From a virus: a stretch of 64,000 bases of DNA. The position numbers were made by a program, and so were the translations under genes. The DNA lies in IMG/VR virus record IMGVR_UViG_3300025133_009608, positions 186,001 through 250,000 of that record; one strand, 5' to 3'. This document shows, one piece after another, positions 14,883 through 23,770 of this stretch (position 1 is the first letter of the stretch; the number at the start of each line of letters is the position of its first letter). The notes beneath the pieces are model-generated. The model made no database searches and was not told where the DNA came from. It was given only the letters and a program-made list of their open reading frames with translations.

Positions 14883-16471
14883 TCTCCTATTACTGCGTAG
14901 TTAATATCTATAGAGCTGCCGTCCGGCGGTGCGGAGCCGAATATAATACTGTTAATCGAGGAATCAAATATCCAGTCGGTAGAGGCAATTCCATCGACGG
15001 TAACCTCTATCGTTTCCTCTATTGGGGTCTTGGATAGGGCGAATATAATTCCGGCCAGAGAGTCCCTAGCCAGGCCCTCCATCGTTACGCTCCAATCATT
15101 TGCGCAAATTGACATTGATGTTCCGCCGAGATCCATCGTTACATCGTAGTATCCAGAGCCAAATTGTGCGCCGCCATTAGAGGTGCAGCCAGATGGATAG
15201 TCTCCGATTATAGAGTGTGCAACGATCATGCTTGATGATGTCTTCGTAGACAAAAGATGAGCGGAGTAATCCGATGAGGACATTGAAGAGCTAGACGCTG
15301 AGTGATCCGGCTCGTCCGATACATAAACTATAACCATTTTTGCGTCGGCCCTAAAAAATCCGGTCGAACTCCCCGTTGCGGCATCGCCCCCTGGAGACGT
15401 TGCAAGAAAAGACTCAAAAAGCCCCTTCTCCGTTGGGCTTCCTGAGTATCCAATTGTATCTACTTGGTCTTCAAAGTCAGATATGGGATCCGTTGATGCA
15501 GAGGTTATAATCGGCCCAACAAAGTCGGGGGAGTCCGTTGTTATAAGGGCCAGATGATAGTCCACCCCCGCCGCCGAGAATACGCTTATAAAGTTAGAAA
15601 AGTTATTCTTCAAGTTCGTCTGATTCGAACTCATTGAGCCGGAGTTATCCACAACAAATAATATGTCCACATTGACCAGGCCTTCTTGGGTAAAGCTATC
15701 AGTTATCCAATCTTTATACTCTCCAATGGCCTCATGTGCCGACTCCACTACCGGCGTTGCCGGATCATTGGAATCCACCTGGACATACGCCGAGTCACTG
15801 AGTCCATCTATTGGAATATAATCTATATCCAGAAAGATGTAATCTCCAGGAATAATAGTTATAGGAAGTGGGCCATATTCTCCGGTATAGTTTCCTAGAA
15901 AGAAATCATTCGGAATTGTTGCATAATATTGTAAATCGTAAATTATTAAATTAGAATTTCCAAGATTTCCTACTATAATTTCCAGCTGCTCTTCGCAGCC
16001 AAGATATACGCTTCCCATGTCATAATTTTCTGGGTCTATATATATCACCGGGGCATCGCCGGTTCCATCCAGAGTTATTTCGACTATTGGCTCGTCCATA
16101 TCGTTAGACGCAACGCTCAGGGTGTCAAGATTGGTCTCAAACGTCTGCGGAGAATATGTAATGATAACATCAAAAGAGCCTCCCGGCTCAATCTCGGCGG
16201 GCCCCAAGTAAGAAAAAGAAAACGTTGAAAAACTATTGCTTAGATACATATCATTAATGTCTAAGTTATCGTTTCCTATGTTTTTTATTGAGACTATGGC
16301 GTCTAAGGATTCGCTCCCCGCGCTCAAGGACCCGAAAGAATGCTCGGTCGGAGTGACTTCTATTTCTGGGGCAAGAATTCCCGGCTCAAGCTCTTCTACA
16401 ATTGGAGATATTTTATAATCACTACATCCGGCTATAGATGCGAGTAATAATATTTTATATAAAAACATCAT
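14873..16471 (-). CDS. Lipoprotein with two ASH-type beta domains and a VWA domain
   Basis: About 532 residues from ATG 16471 (AGAGG upstream); lipobox IAGC near residue 16-18. Two immunoglobulin-like choice-of-anchor/ASH-type domains (about 38-140 and 143-250) precede a von Willebrand A domain with an intact MIDAS start DNSGSMS (about 275-281) and TTDS later. A C-terminal beta domain of about 50 residues is shared with the next gene upstream. It probably sits on the cell surface or periplasmic face and binds a protein ligand through Mg2+. The architecture is typical of bacterial, not viral, surface proteins, so acquisition from a host is likely. Confidence 0.85.
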   Translation of the reverse strand: MMFLYKILLLASIAGCSDYKISPIVEELEPGILAPEIEVTPTEHSFGSLSAGSESLDAIVSIKNIGNDNLDINDMYLSNSFSTFSFSYLGPAEIEPGGSFDVIITYSPQTFETNLDTLSVASNDMDEPIVEITLDGTGDAPVIYIDPENYDMGSVYLGCEEQLEIIVGNLGNSNLIIYDLQYYATIPNDFFLGNYTGEYGPLPITIIPGDYIFLDIDYIPIDGLSDSAYVQVDSNDPATPVVESAHEAIGEYKDWITDSFTQEGLVNVDILFVVDNSGSMSSNQTNLKNNFSNFISVFSAAGVDYHLALITTDSPDFVGPIITSASTDPISDFEDQVDTIGYSGSPTEKGLFESFLATSPGGDAATGSSTGFFRADAKMVIVYVSDEPDHSASSSSMSSSDYSAHLLSTKTSSSMIVAHSIIGDYPSGCTSNGGAQFGSGYYDVTMDLGGTSMSICANDWSVTMEGLARDSLAGIIFALSKTPIEETIEVTVDGIASTDWIFDSSINSIIFGSAPPDGSSIDINYAVIGECD

Positions 16472-17336
16472 AACCAACCTCTATGTAGGATCCGTAATCT
16501 GGTGTAAAGTTAAAAATAACAGAATTAGATCCTTCTGAATACTCCCATCTATCCGTCTTTTCTCCATCTATATAGGCGACAATAGAGCTAATAACTGGGG
16601 CCGGATCAGACAGGGCTATGGAGTCGATTCGCTGCGTTAGGAACGACGACTCAGACAACCATACAGACCAGGCCTCTCCACATATATCTATTGCCGATTT
16701 TCCATATATATTTGCAATTTCTATATATTTATATCCGACATCATTTGAGAATGATGAAAAGCACAGGCTATTTTCAATTTGCGTGATGGAAACCACATCA
16801 TGTCGCGTCGACGGAGTTATGCTATACAGCCATTCGGAAAAAATACTTGCAGAGATTCCACTTTGCTCATCTTCATCCGATATTAAAAATAGTAACAAAT
16901 CAGACTCTTCCCTGATAAAGCCCGCTCCATCTTCAGATGTCAGAAAAGAATATGTAGCCATAAACCCGGCCTCTCCGTTCGCCGGAGGCAGCGTGCTCGG
17001 TGCTACTAACATGTCAATGGCGGATGAGCTGCTATCGTAAATTCCAGAAAATCCAAGATTCTGACCGTCTGCCGTTATAAAGCCAAAGTGGTACTCCGAG
17101 GTTAGCCCCTCTATATCGACTCGCAACTCTTCCATTCCAGTTCCGATACTATCAAAGTTGTCGGACATAGAGCCGGAAGTGTCAATGACCACAAGAATAT
17201 CTATTTTTCCAATCCTATCAATCTGCCTCACCGAGTCTACTACGACTCTGGTCTCTTTTCTGTCGGTCATGGCTATATCACTGCTGCATCCAGTCATAAG
17301 GATGAATAACGACAGTAATTTATTTACCAAGCTCAT
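16455..17336 (-). CDS. VWA-domain lipoprotein
   Basis: A 293-residue paralogue of the gene at 14873-16471: lipobox MTGC (Cys17), VWA domain with MIDAS DTSGSMS (D52, S54, S56), and the same C-terminal beta domain, but no ASH-type domains. Strong ribosome site GGAGGCGGAG before ATG 17336. Its 3-prime end overlaps the next gene by about 17 bases, so the three lipoprotein genes form one translationally coupled set. The paired receptors could bind each other or one envelope target; superinfection exclusion is one guess. Confidence 0.85.
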   Translation of the reverse strand: MSLVNKLLSLFILMTGCSSDIAMTDRKETRVVVDSVRQIDRIGKIDILVVIDTSGSMSDNFDSIGTGMEELRVDIEGLTSEYHFGFITADGQNLGFSGIYDSSSSAIDMLVAPSTLPPANGEAGFMATYSFLTSEDGAGFIREESDLLLFLISDEDEQSGISASIFSEWLYSITPSTRHDVVSITQIENSLCFSSFSNDVGYKYIEIANIYGKSAIDICGEAWSVWLSESSFLTQRIDSIALSDPAPVISSIVAYIDGEKTDRWEYSEGSNSVIFNFTPDYGSYIEVGYDVFI

Positions 17337-17431
17337 TCTCCGCCTCCAAGCTGGGCTATCACAATCAGGATTACCAGTATATATAAAAATATTAACTGTT
17401 TTAAGCTGTGCGAAGAATTAGATGGCTGAAT

Positions 17432-18640
17432 TTATTCTATTTCATATTGCCCAACATCTATCACCACAAGGTCGCCTATATCTCCATGACTATTTTTTTC
17501 AATTCTTTGCATAATGTTATTTGCATGCAAGTCATTCCATAAGATTCCAGCGCTTTTTAGCTCCATTATCGCAGAAAACAAAGATCGAGTTTCTGGTGCA
17601 TATTCTTCAAAATATAAAAACCCCTCCTCTTGGCCATCGTATGACTCCCTTGGAGGGAAGACTCCGTCACGCGGCTTATTGTACTTTGGAAGAGGTCTTT
17701 TTGGAGATGAAAAATATTTATTTAATGATATTATGTAATGCTTTATAAAAATTTCCACCAAATCTTTGGACCCATAAAAATCTGAAAATGATGCCCGAAT
17801 ATTATTAGATATAAGTTCGGATTCAGAATGGACATCTTCTATAGATATCACTCCCTTGAATATATCAGACTCTAAATTCGTTGTCACAAATGATACCTTT
17901 GTTGCAAATTTCAAGAATGAAGCAATGCCATCCTGCTCTTCTTCTGTTTCGCTTGCGGACTTAACGACAGAAACCAGCGCATCGCCCATGGCTCTTATGA
18001 GGGCTTTGTGGATAAATTCTTCATCTTTCTTCTTATCGCTGGTCTTATCACTCCTTCCTCTTAAGAGGTTATTTATTTCCGCAGAATAGGGGCCTAGCTT
18101 TTCCATTATAATTACCGTTCCAAGGAGAGAGTGTGACCTTCCGGCTCTACTTTCAGAGCTGACCTTATTCATATCTATAATAGCTTTTATCTCTGGGAGG
18201 TGCCTTTTTGCATTTGCACTTATATTGGAGTTTTTTATCTTCCGCCAAACAGCGGGCTCCGGATCTGTTGTATCAACAATTTTTGCGATCGATGGGCCGT
18301 TTTGATATAACACTTCAAATATATCTCCATATTTTGACTTTATATGATGACCCTCTGTTGCGTTTACTCCGCCAATATATTTAATCGGAATTATGCCGTG
18401 CCCCCTTAGGCCTTCTTCCTTTGCTCTGATCGCCTCTTGGCGCCGCAATTGGGCCTGATAAATATCAGCTTCTCGCCTCGCCTCAGCTCGATCTCTTTGC
18501 TCTTGGGTTGGCTCTCTATAGGGAATTACACGAGTGGCGTCGATGCCAGCAGTCGCGATTAGCCAATATTTGTGAATTAACCCCGGGGTGAGAGCTTGCT
18601 TTAATAATTCTGATATTTTATTTATTCTAATTTTATTCAT
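17432..18640 (-). CDS. Divergent kinase-like protein with long N-terminal extension
   Basis: A 402-residue protein. Residues 1-110 hold a short helix then a highly charged Arg/Glu/Gln-rich coiled region. The kinase-like part has an IAKIVD candidate Lys strand, VIIMEKLGP as a hinge-like strand (about 179-187), and at the C-terminus AGILWNDLHANNIM, a catalytic-loop D-x4-N match (D370, N375), then LVVIDVGQY with D395 as DFG-equivalent. It stops seven residues later. ABC1/aminoglycoside-phosphotransferase-type families also use such loops. With 11958-12689 this makes two C-terminally short kinase-like proteins. Confidence 0.65.
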   Translation of the reverse strand: MNKIRINKISELLKQALTPGLIHKYWLIATAGIDATRVIPYREPTQEQRDRAEARREADIYQAQLRRQEAIRAKEEGLRGHGIIPIKYIGGVNATEGHHIKSKYGDIFEVLYQNGPSIAKIVDTTDPEPAVWRKIKNSNISANAKRHLPEIKAIIDMNKVSSESRAGRSHSLLGTVIIMEKLGPYSAEINNLLRGRSDKTSDKKKDEEFIHKALIRAMGDALVSVVKSASETEEEQDGIASFLKFATKVSFVTTNLESDIFKGVISIEDVHSESELISNNIRASFSDFYGSKDLVEIFIKHYIISLNKYFSSPKRPLPKYNKPRDGVFPPRESYDGQEEGFLYFEEYAPETRSLFSAIMELKSAGILWNDLHANNIMQRIEKNSHGDIGDLVVIDVGQYEIE

Positions 18641-18738
18641 GATTTTGTAGATTATTTTACTAAAGGCCGCAACTATGTTCTCAACTATTAATAGTTAATA
18701 ATAAACTATAATAACCCATTAAATCCTGGAGAAAGAAA
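18641..18738 (+). promoter_or_regulatory. Divergent promoter region with TATAAT and strong ribosome site
   Basis: The interval separates a leftward and a rightward gene. On the plus strand TATAAT lies at 18707-18712, and GGAGAAAG precedes the ATG at 18739. The dyad CTATTAATAG (near 18685-18694) could be an operator. Confidence 0.6.
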
Positions 18739-19152
18739 ATGGCAGTAACAATTCAAACGCTTAGAGATGCAGAACTTGACGCTACAATAAAAATAGTCTG
18801 TGATGGCGATGGAGATGGCGGAACGACGATAAATATATCTGACCTAAGTGGCGCAGAGGATGACGGAACTGACAGGGTCAGCATATCAAGAATGATGCTA
18901 ACGGCAAACGGCTCCGTATCGATAGAGTGGGATGCCGATAGTGGCGTGCTCGCGGCCCAGCTAACCTCGGGGCAGACCGATTGGACAATGACCCTGCCGA
19001 ATAATGCTGGGGCGGGAGTTACCGGAGATCTTATTGTTACCTCTGGAGATGCAATCACTCACTTTACGATGATCTTGTTCCTAAAGAAGGTTGCCGGGTT
19101 CGAGGGGTCTGCGCTATCATACAGAAAAGTTATGCCACCACGTCGGGCATAG
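18739..19152 (+). CDS. Probable virion structural protein
   Basis: A 137-residue, beta-rich, Asp/Gly/Thr-rich protein beginning MAVTIQTLRDAELDATIKIV and with a Trp-containing core near residues 55-75. The pattern resembles small capsid-decoration or neck-type proteins of marine T4-like phages. One of few rightward genes; it has its own promoter and an excellent ribosome site, suggesting high expression. The assignment is by resemblance of composition and opening sequence only. Confidence 0.6.
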   Translation: MAVTIQTLRDAELDATIKIVCDGDGDGGTTINISDLSGAEDDGTDRVSISRMMLTANGSVSIEWDADSGVLAAQLTSGQTDWTMTLPNNAGAGVTGDLIVTSGDAITHFTMILFLKKVAGFEGSALSYRKVMPPRRA

Positions 19153-19168
19153 TGCTTGCCTTCGCGCG

Positions 19169-20404
19169 CTATACGGTCTCTGATCCTCCGCCACCTCTGG
19201 GGCCTTGCAGGAACGCAAGGCCGTCTTGGCTTACAGAGTTGATCTTTACGTGAACGTGTGGGTCGGGGCGCCGAGTTTCGTCCCCAATGCGTGCGTCGAC
19301 AAGCCCGCGCGAAACCGCCTCTCTTGCAACCTCAAGTGCTCCTGGGGTATTTCTAAGATCAAATGCAATACCGAGGGCGTGATTTGATATTGGATTGCTC
19401 TCTAAGTATATCGCAGCACAACTTACTGCTTCAGATCTGTCTTTTCCTTCGAAGCAATCCGCTATAGCGGCAGCGCCGACGTCATCCCTATAGAGGTCAA
19501 TGAGATAGGCCCGTCCTGCGCCATTCTCATCTCCTCCGTTATTTATATAATTGTGATACATTACGCCCGCCTGGTGGGCCGATCCCCGAAAGGCGGATGT
19601 CATAACCAGCGCTGGCATGCCCATTGTTCTTGCGAGGTTTGCCATTATATCCGCCGCATTTTTTGCATCCTCACTCAGTCCGCTATAGTTGATTCCGGCT
19701 TTTTGCTCAATTGGCTCGATTACCGCTGAGCTTTCCGTCTTCAGTATGGCACCCTCCAGGTGGCTCAATAGGTAGTCGCGCCTCGTCATATTTAGCCTGC
19801 GAACGTTCCCGTAATACCCGCGCCGTCCGAGAGCATCAACCAGCCCTCTCGCAAGGCTGAGGTCTTCGTGGGCGGCTCCTCTTTCTCTCCCGAACAATGT
19901 CCCATCATCAAGTCTCTGAATTAGTTCCATGACCTCTCTTCGGACCCCTGGCCACGGCCTCTGTGTCCCGTCACTTTCCCATAGAACTTGCTCAGCAGCT
20001 GTTATCGCTGGAGCTGCAACGGCACCCACTGGGGATGTCTCCTGCGGGACATCCGACGTGACAGTGGGTGCCGTTGCGCTGCCTCTTGGGGTCTCTTGGG
20101 ATTGCTCCCCCACCGGGTATAGAGCCCACTTGTCTTCGAGGCCTTTTAATATTCTATATACGGAAGTTCGAGGCCCAAATATCTTCCCGATGCCATTCCC
20201 CTCTTTGGTTTGCAAGACTTCGAATTCATCTCTGGAGTAGTGATACCTAAAGGCATAAGGCTTATACCTGGTGCCGTCTTCCGATGGCTCCCAGAAGTCA
20301 ATATAAGTGACGCTCGCCAGGCGGATGACAAGGCCCGACTCTTCAACGGCCCCTGCGGCCTCTAGGTATTCTGCCAAAGCATTTATTTTTTCTTTATAAT
20401 TCAT
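19169..20404 (-). CDS. Modular lysin with M15 (VanY-type) peptidase domain
   Basis: A 411-residue protein. The N-terminal domain (1-95, including the INALAEYLEAAGAVEES helix motif) and middle domain (140-222) are paralogous to the lysin at 10626-11846, joined here by a Thr/Ser/Pro/Ala linker instead of PAPE repeats. The C-terminal domain has the M15 zinc peptidase signature SNHALGIAFD at 340-349 (His342, Asp349) and HVHV at 383-386 with the third zinc ligand. It should cleave peptide stems or cross-bridges in peptidoglycan. Upstream lies the TGCTAATTT-N6-TATAGA element. Confidence 0.85.
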   Translation of the reverse strand: MNYKEKINALAEYLEAAGAVEESGLVIRLASVTYIDFWEPSEDGTRYKPYAFRYHYSRDEFEVLQTKEGNGIGKIFGPRTSVYRILKGLEDKWALYPVGEQSQETPRGSATAPTVTSDVPQETSPVGAVAAPAITAAEQVLWESDGTQRPWPGVRREVMELIQRLDDGTLFGRERGAAHEDLSLARGLVDALGRRGYYGNVRRLNMTRRDYLLSHLEGAILKTESSAVIEPIEQKAGINYSGLSEDAKNAADIMANLARTMGMPALVMTSAFRGSAHQAGVMYHNYINNGGDENGAGRAYLIDLYRDDVGAAAIADCFEGKDRSEAVSCAAIYLESNPISNHALGIAFDLRNTPGALEVAREAVSRGLVDARIGDETRRPDPHVHVKINSVSQDGLAFLQGPRGGGGSETV

Positions 20405-20443
20405 AATTAAAAATACAACTCCATCATAGCCCGATACTATCTT

Positions 20444-20464
20444 TCTATATTTAGAAAATTAGCA
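20444..20464 (-). promoter_or_regulatory. Promoter-like TGCTAATTT-N6-TATAGA
   Basis: Minus strand TGCTAATTT at 20456-20464 and TATAGA at 20444-20449, 40 bases upstream of ATG 20404. Same layout as the element in front of the other modular lysin. Confidence 0.5.
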
Positions 20465-20524
20465 GAAACACCCTGTGAGTAGATATTACGATTCCAAAGA
20501 TAATCATCTAGTAATTATTAAAAA

Positions 20525-20695
20525 TTAATCTCCACCATAAACGGCATAGAGATCTTCTTCATCTTCCTGTATTTTAATGGATTTTTTAAGATGTTTTATT
20601 TTTTCTTTTAGGCTAGAATTTTCTGCCTCTAGATCTAAAATATATTTCTTTAAACTATATATGGTGTCTTTATCGCTTTCCAATCTAGTTAGCAT
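20525..20695 (-). CDS. Small coiled-coil protein
   Basis: A 56-residue protein from ATG 20695, chosen for the strong AGGAGGCGGC upstream and a 12-base gap to the preceding stop. Residues 10-40 form a Leu/Ile-spaced coiled coil; the tail is acidic. No family recognised. Cotranscribed with the pyrophosphatase-like gene. Confidence 0.6.
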   Translation of the reverse strand: MLTRLESDKDTIYSLKKYILDLEAENSSLKEKIKHLKKSIKIQEDEEDLYAVYGGD

Positions 20696-20706
20696 GCCGC
20701 CTCCTA

Positions 20707-21276
20707 TCATATCCATATAACATTAGCAAATTGCCATAATGTGTCAAAGAAGTTTTCAATTATTTCAATATCTTCGCTGATATTGGTCGAACCCTTCGGG
20801 GCCAGAATAATCTTATCATTTCCTATTGGCGGCGATTTTTGCTTCCCCTCAATTTTTGTTTTTTCTTTCCATATTTTTTCATCTGGATTTACGGGAACAT
20901 ATCCTATCGGCACAAGATCATGGCCAAAGCCAACTTCATCGATACCCTCTTTTGAGGCCGATGGTATAATTATTATATCCCACCCCATATCATCGGCGGG
21001 ATTATTCATCGTAACAACCTCTCCGTAATGAAAGGGGACTTCTAAATAAAAATCTTTTCCGAACCTCTTTTTTGTTCCAATCGGATTGTCCAGATATAAG
21101 GCCTGCCCGGGATTTTCGTTCAAATGAGTAATGGCGTTATCAATACCATCAATATCTATCTCCTCAACTGGGACGTTGATATTCGAAAATTTTATAAGGC
21201 AGGCTATTTTTTTTTGAGATGGCCGATTGTTTTTATCAAGCTCCCGGTATAATTTTAGCAAGATATTTTTTGGCAT
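20707..21276 (-). CDS. Inorganic pyrophosphatase-like protein
   Basis: About 190 residues from ATG 21276 (AAGGA six bases upstream; an upstream start inside the preceding gene is less likely). The core order resembles family I pyrophosphatase: EVPFHYGEV, then DDMGWDIIIIPS with the Asp-rich metal region, then IGYVPV and NDKIILAPKG. If active it would hydrolyse the PPi released by phage DNA synthesis. The spacing and some acidic residues differ from cellular enzymes, so the call is tentative. The upstream gene's stop overlaps an ATG just before the chosen start. Confidence 0.55.
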   Translation of the reverse strand: MPKNILLKLYRELDKNNRPSQKKIACLIKFSNINVPVEEIDIDGIDNAITHLNENPGQALYLDNPIGTKKRFGKDFYLEVPFHYGEVVTMNNPADDMGWDIIIIPSASKEGIDEVGFGHDLVPIGYVPVNPDEKIWKEKTKIEGKQKSPPIGNDKIILAPKGSTNISEDIEIIENFFDTLWQFANVIWI

Positions 21277-21278
21277 GA

Positions 21279-21524
21279 TCATTCCTTGTGGATTCTTAGC
21301 CAACAGCTTAGGACTCTTTCTATTTCTTTTTTTACTTCGCATTTACCTTCGGAGCTGCAGTCAAATAATAGGTGTCTTATTTCTCTCTTTAATCGAAGAG
21401 CTTCGCGTCCCTTCTTTCTTTTGTCTTTTATTTTTGATATATCTTCCCATAAGATTTCGATCTTATCTAGTAATTGTGCAAGATCACGCCTTGTTTTTAT
21501 TTCTGTTCTAATAAAAAATTGCAT
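21279..21524 (-). CDS. Hypothetical 81-residue helical protein
   Basis: A charged, largely helical protein (residues 10-50 heptad-like) with two Cys at about 55 and 61. No family recognised. First gene of a three-gene leftward unit with the pyrophosphatase-like and coiled-coil genes. Confidence 0.55.
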   Translation of the reverse strand: MQFFIRTEIKTRRDLAQLLDKIEILWEDISKIKDKRKKGREALRLKREIRHLLFDCSSEGKCEVKKEIERVLSCWLRIHKE

Positions 21525-21647
21525 AAGATTAACCCATCATTATCATAATGATATAATAGTAAAACATCAACCAGGATGGTGCTCAAGAGTATTATCTGAC
21601 TAATATTTTTGTATATTTATGAAAATATAACATGGAATGTTAAATTA

Positions 21648-22121
21648 ATGCTAGAAGAAAAAACAATCAGAGGAATGAACGGAGAGGAATTTTCATATGA
21701 TGAATTCCTAAAAATAGTAAAAGACCTCGATGAAAATGGCTATTCGACTTATGTTGGAACCGATTCTCAAAAGTTTAAAGACAAAGTGTCAATGGTTAGT
21801 TGTGTCTGCCTGTACAGGCAAAGCGTTGGCTCTAAGATATTTTATATTAAAGAAAATATGAAAAAAGAAATAATTCCAACCTTGCGCTCAAGAATATTAT
21901 ATGAAGCTTATCGCAGCATAGAGATTGCGTTAGAGATGGATAGAATAATATATGGAGAACTAATTGTCCACCTGGATGTGGGCGCTGATGCTATAAAAAA
22001 TAAAACCGCCCGGTTTGAAAAAGAACTACAAATACTGGTTAGGTCTCAAGGGTTCGGCTGCGAGATAAAGCCAAATAGCTGGGCGAGTAGCAGCATAGCG
22101 GATAGATTTACAAAGAGCTAA
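21648..22121 (+). CDS. YkuK/DUF458-type RNase H-like protein
   Basis: About 157 residues from ATG 21648; a start 39 bases upstream is possible but lacks a ribosome site. Motifs in order: YVGTDSQ (an RNase H-like first-strand Asp), TLRSRILYEAYRSIEIA helix, IVHLDVG (second Asp), and a C-terminal EIKPNSWASSSIADRFTK. This order matches the DUF458/YkuK family of predicted RNase H-fold proteins. Substrate unknown. One of few rightward genes, convergent with the fibre gene at 22129. Confidence 0.7.
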   Translation: MLEEKTIRGMNGEEFSYDEFLKIVKDLDENGYSTYVGTDSQKFKDKVSMVSCVCLYRQSVGSKIFYIKENMKKEIIPTLRSRILYEAYRSIEIALEMDRIIYGELIVHLDVGADAIKNKTARFEKELQILVRSQGFGCEIKPNSWASSSIADRFTKS

Positions 22122-22128
22122 GTTGGGA

Positions 22129-23769
22129 TTATTTCTTGCCGATTGCGCACATAACTCTATGTAATGTGTTTTCTCCGGGATCTTCTCTATCTTCCCACAC
22201 GGTGCCTATTGCTGACATATATTCTTGAAATGTTATTTCATCTTTGCTTATGCATCTGCAGAAGTTTTCATTAGCCACCGGGACGATTAAGTCTCCGTTT
22301 TTAGATGGGCCGGCTATGAATACTGGAAGCTGTCCGATGAAGGAAAGTATTTCTCCTATGGCATCTACTCCCGAATCTTTTATCGCCGGCAGCCCATTGC
22401 CGACAACAATTGCCCTGTCAGTTACGATCATCGGCGTGCTGGTGCCTTTGCTTTCTTTATAAAACTTATTGTTATCAACCCAAACGACGCAGCCCTCGGG
22501 TATACCGAGCTTCCATGTTTTTTGATTTGTCTCTGGCCATTCATCTATGTCTCCGACCTCGATGAACTCTCCAAAGTCTGCCGATCCGGACACAAACATA
22601 ACATAGCCCTCTTCTCCGAGCACCTCAGAGTCCTCGCGCTCGTGGCCTGGACTGTGGGCAGAAGCGTCCCCCTCGACATACTTGGCTCGGAACATATTAA
22701 GAACTCTCATGTCATATGTGCCATCGCTGTAGTCGCTCGCGGCTGAGTATCCATAAGATCCCTGGATGGCTCCGCGCGAGTCCCCATCTGCTGTAAATTG
22801 GACCCAATTATTTGTAGGGTTGGGATTTGTTTTTCCAAGATTTATTTGCAATCCATCTGCTTGATCACTGTCGCTATTATTGCGGACATATGCGACATAC
22901 CCAGACTCCTTAACTCCCATCAGGTATACCCCGTCGTCTGAGTTAATCCATACCTCTCCTTCGGTGGAGCTTATCGTTACATCATCATCGGCGGAAAGCC
23001 TGAGGGTATCCCCAGCGTGTACGCTTATATCGTCATCCGCACTTACCAAAATGTCTCGCGGTGCACTTATAGTAATATTTCTATTTGAGTCACCACCAGT
23101 CGAAACATAAGCCTCCCCGGCGGCAGGGTCGCCAAGAATAACATCCGCCCAGGCCCAGAATGCGCTTCCGCCTGTATCACTTGCTCTTAATAACATCCCA
23201 GGCTCCGGGCTTCCATCTTCAATTTTTAAAGATTTGCATTGAACCTGACCTTCGTCGGTTATTCTTGTCTTCCAGACATTACCAGCCCCGGTTTGAAATT
23301 TTGCAATATAGCCGGACTGACCCTCTTTATTTCTAACTACAAGGCCAGTATAATTCCCCGTATCGTCCGGGGTGGATGAATTTTCGACTATGAGCCCCAT
23401 AGAAATAGCTTCGATTCCACCACCAGCATTTACATTTATATCGCTGTCAGCATATAAATGTAATTTGTTTGTAGCCTCAACGGCAATATCTCCAGAAAGA
23501 ACGGATACAGTATTGCTGGGGGCCACTCCGTCTATTCTGGTTCTAAGTCTTAACTTCTTGGATCTAGAGCTAATCCACTCATCGGCCCAAACTATAACAT
23601 TGGTTTCGGCATTTAAATATACATTAGAGTCAAGAGTTTCGTTTTGAAAAACTGCATCTCCGGCCTTAAGAATCAACCGGGAGGTGCTGCCGCTAGCATG
23701 GATTGTTAGCTCTTTTTCGCCTTGAAACACATCTATAGTATGACTGTCCGAATATCTATCTTTTGACAT
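22129..23769 (-). CDS. Large tail-fibre/appendage protein, possible autocleaving C-terminus
   Basis: About 546 residues from ATG 23769 (GGGGAAATAG upstream). Long stretches of alternating short beta repeats (ISAPRDILVSADDDISVHAG, then DTLRLSADDDVTISST) are typical of triple beta-helix shafts. A C-terminal module from about residue 395 (GYVMFVSGSADFGEFIE and DRAIVVGNG) resembles the peptidase G2/intramolecular chaperone region of some fibres. It therefore may release its own C-terminus during trimer maturation; the active-site residues are not clear. Its start overlaps the deformylase stop. Confidence 0.75.
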   Translation of the reverse strand: MSKDRYSDSHTIDVFQGEKELTIHASGSTSRLILKAGDAVFQNETLDSNVYLNAETNVIVWADEWISSRSKKLRLRTRIDGVAPSNTVSVLSGDIAVEATNKLHLYADSDINVNAGGGIEAISMGLIVENSSTPDDTGNYTGLVVRNKEGQSGYIAKFQTGAGNVWKTRITDEGQVQCKSLKIEDGSPEPGMLLRASDTGGSAFWAWADVILGDPAAGEAYVSTGGDSNRNITISAPRDILVSADDDISVHAGDTLRLSADDDVTISSTEGEVWINSDDGVYLMGVKESGYVAYVRNNSDSDQADGLQINLGKTNPNPTNNWVQFTADGDSRGAIQGSYGYSAASDYSDGTYDMRVLNMFRAKYVEGDASAHSPGHEREDSEVLGEEGYVMFVSGSADFGEFIEVGDIDEWPETNQKTWKLGIPEGCVVWVDNNKFYKESKGTSTPMIVTDRAIVVGNGLPAIKDSGVDAIGEILSFIGQLPVFIAGPSKNGDLIVPVANENFCRCISKDEITFQEYMSAIGTVWEDREDPGENTLHRVMCAIGKK

Positions 23770-23770
23770 T

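Noticed and set aside
20953-21475. Extra copies of the early box inside genes (TCGATCTTAT at about 21458 and 60757)
   Set aside because: Only about ten bases match; the rest of the box is absent and both sites are inside coding sequence.
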